From Patescibacteria group bacterium (lineage in GTDB: Bacteria > Patescibacteria > Microgenomatia > Levybacterales > UBA12049): a DNA stretch of 23,445 nucleotides. The stretch covers positions 1-23,445 of the forward strand of contig JAMCTK010000063.1 of the NCBI GenBank assembly GCA_023381035.1, in the 5' to 3' direction. The position numbers and the translations under genes were made by a program. The notes beneath the pieces were generated by a model that was not told where the DNA came from, searched no databases, and was given only the letters and a program-made list of their open reading frames with translations. Numbering within the stretch: the first letter of the stretch is position 1; the number at the start of each line of letters is the position of its first letter. This document shows positions 22,048 to 23,445 of this stretch, piece after piece.

Positions 22048-22260
22048 ATGATTTTGTACGTATTGGAAATAATTATTGCTGTTCTTCTGGTCGGAGTCAT
22101 ATTGCTACAATCCCAAGGGAGCGGATTATCCGGAGCGTTTGGTGGAAGCGGAGAATTTTACAGAAGCAAAAGAAGCATTGAAAAACTATTAGTCTGGGCA
22201 ACAGCTGCTCTAACAGTTATTTTTGGAATAATTTCCATAGTGCTTCTTCTTCCACGTTAG
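22048..22260 (+). CDS. secG: Preprotein translocase subunit SecG
   Basis: SecG is the small accessory subunit of the SecYEG channel. The protein has 70 residues with two transmembrane helices (about 2-19 and 48-67). Between them is the family's glycine-rich loop, LLQSQGSGLSGAFGGSGEFY, followed by RSKRSIEKLL. The length is normal for SecG. It begins 6 nt after a near-consensus -10, so it should be leaderless, and the solute-binding protein gene follows after 2 nt. Confidence 0.93.
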   Translation: MILYVLEIIIAVLLVGVILLQSQGSGLSGAFGGSGEFYRSKRSIEKLLVWATAALTVIFGIISIVLLLPR

Positions 22261-22262
22261 AT

Positions 22263-23445
22263 ATGATCTTAATTAAAAGAAAACGCCTAGTATTCTGGCT
22301 CATAAAAGCCTATTTTAAAAAATGGCGAAATACAATCGCTTTATCTTTTATATTAGGATTGACTGCATTTTTTCTTCTGAGGTTTGCTTCTGTTTATTTC
22401 ATAAAAAAGGTACCTTTTGTTAATAAGCAAACAGTCGGAATAGTGGGTGTTTATAGACCTGACAATTTACCTGACGAGATTCAAAGAAAATTATCCAGAG
22501 GTTTAACATATATTTCAGAAGATGGAACTCCTAAGCCAGATGTGGCAGAGAGCTGGGAAATAAAAGATGACGGGAAAACATATATTTTCAAAATAAAGAA
22601 AGATATTTTCTTTTCCGACAAAAAAAGCGCAAATTCATCAAACATTACCTATAATTTTCTTGATGTTAAAACTGAAAAACCGGATAAATATACGCTCATT
22701 TTTAAACTGAAGAGTCCATATTCTCCATTTCTAGTTACGGTTTCACGTCCTTTCTTTAGAAGTAACTTTGTAGGAGTCGGGAGTTATAAGTTAAAGAAAA
22801 TTAACGTTAACGGAGACTTTGTTGAATCAATTGATCTTTCAAAGGTGGAAGATGAATATTCGATCCTCTCATACCAAATGTACCCAACTGATCAAGCTCT
22901 AAAAACTGCGTTTGTGCTAGGAGAGGTTACAAAAGCTTCAGGACTGTATGATACGAATTTTAAGAACACAACCTTTGAGAAGTTTAAGAATGTTAAAGTT
23001 GAAAAAGTTACTGACAAAACTGAGTTGGTAACAATTTTTTACAATAACCAGGACCCTGTTTTATCTGATAAAAAAATAAGACAGGCTCTTTCAAACGCAA
23101 TCCCGGACATTTTCTCTCAAGGAGATAGAAACTACAAACCTTATCCTGCAACATTATGGGCAGCGCAGGAAACAATGGAGACCAATCAACAGGATATGGT
23201 TCATGCAAGAAGCTTGCTTGAGAAGTCTGATAGTGCAACAAGCGGAGCTAAGTTTAAGTTTGAAATAAAGACTTTGCCTAAATACGAAAAAGTAGCTCAA
23301 ATTATTAAGAAAAATTGGAGTGAGATTGGAGTAGAATCAGAAATTAAAGTTAACGACTCTCTTCCTAGTTCTTTTCAGGTATTTTTAGGAGATTTTAAAC
23401 TTCCACAGGATCCTGATCAATATACCCTATGGCACTCTGAACAGC
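22263..23445 (+). CDS. Extracellular solute-binding protein, family 5 (peptide ABC transporter type), 3' partial
   Basis: The frame opens at ATG 22263 and runs off the window; 394 residues are visible. A cytoplasmic basic stretch (KRKRLVFWLIKAYFKKW) is followed by an anchor helix at about 24-48 (ALSFILGLTAFFLL). The exported part matches SBP_bac_5/OppA-type proteins: LSRGLTYISEDGTPKPDVAESWEIKDDGKTYIFKIK is the standard N-terminal lobe signature (split here by function, not sequence), then DKKIRQALSNAI and LPKYEKVAQIIKKNW. There is no lipobox, so it is a TM-anchored rather than lipidated receptor. It is 2 nt behind secG and shares its promoter; no ABC permease genes are visible. Confidence 0.85.
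   Translation, partial: MILIKRKRLVFWLIKAYFKKWRNTIALSFILGLTAFFLLRFASVYFIKKVPFVNKQTVGIVGVYRPDNLPDEIQRKLSRGLTYISEDGTPKPDVAESWEIKDDGKTYIFKIKKDIFFSDKKSANSSNITYNFLDVKTEKPDKYTLIFKLKSPYSPFLVTVSRPFFRSNFVGVGSYKLKKINVNGDFVESIDLSKVEDEYSILSYQMYPTDQALKTAFVLGEVTKASGLYDTNFKNTTFEKFKNVKVEKVTDKTELVTIFYNNQDPVLSDKKIRQALSNAIPDIFSQGDRNYKPYPATLWAAQETMETNQQDMVHARSLLEKSDSATSGAKFKFEIKTLPKYEKVAQIIKKNWSEIGVESEIKVNDSLPSSFQVFLGDFKLPQDPDQYTLWHSEQ

Noticed and set aside
1..23445. CRISPR arrays, insertion sequences, rRNA genes
   Set aside because: No regularly spaced repeats, transposase motifs or rRNA-like blocks were seen.

Overview
The window looks like a chromosomal segment of an AT-rich, small-genome bacterium. Candidate Phyla Radiation (Patescibacteria, perhaps Microgenomates-like) is my best guess, with low confidence at phylum level. 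Supporting signs are compact and overlapping genes, four tRNAs without encoded CCA, many orphan small proteins, a fused flippase-like/DUF2079 membrane protein, and start codons lying almost directly on promoter -10 boxes. The standard code fits: the TGA at 3065-3067 acts as a stop inside an ATGA overlap.

Layout. Positions 1-3540 hold the right end of a phage-like or integrated element. They encode the C-terminal part of a large polyvalent (LPD38-like) protein, an M23 endolysin with a coiled-coil tail, a holin-like protein with a near-perfect Shine-Dalgarno, and a small coiled-coil/TM protein. An AbrB-type regulator (3542-3817, minus) converges on this cassette. Positions 3818-4170 carry no ORF but hold an operator-like inverted repeat, a good promoter and a strongly self-complementary stretch that could be a structured RNA. 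tRNA-Arg(UCU) and an aberrant tRNA-His(GUG) follow.

Positions 4363-11785 are host genes: an HD-type protein, DUF4256, orphan proteins, a two-lobed dCTP deaminase/dUTPase-like protein, msrA-msrB (methionine sulfoxide repair), rarA/mgsA, an anchored polysaccharide deacetylase and a single-ring Clp-type AAA+ ATPase. Positions 11911-17402 contain dinB (DNA polymerase IV), an ATP-cone/PD-(D/E)XK nuclease fusion, and a giant membrane protein joining a lipid-flippase-like domain, a DUF2079 glycosyltransferase-like domain and a C-terminal serine hydrolase.

Positions 17445-23445 contain a secreted LolA-like protein, an orphan protein, a tandem tRNA-Arg(UCG)/tRNA-Lys(CUU) pair, TspO, RNase HII overlapping a DUF2130 protein, a small 4-TM holin-4-like protein, secG, and an incomplete extracellular solute-binding protein.

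The most consistent unexplained pattern is regulatory. At more than ten genes the start codon lies 6-9 nt after a recognisable -10 box, often with a -35 box 16-17 bp further upstream, so most transcripts here should be leaderless. This also fixes several start codons. The phage-like holin gene instead has a full Shine-Dalgarno. Other items worth attention are the tRNA-His lacking the normal T-loop and D-loop signature, the triple-domain membrane fusion, and the structured-RNA candidate beside the element boundary.
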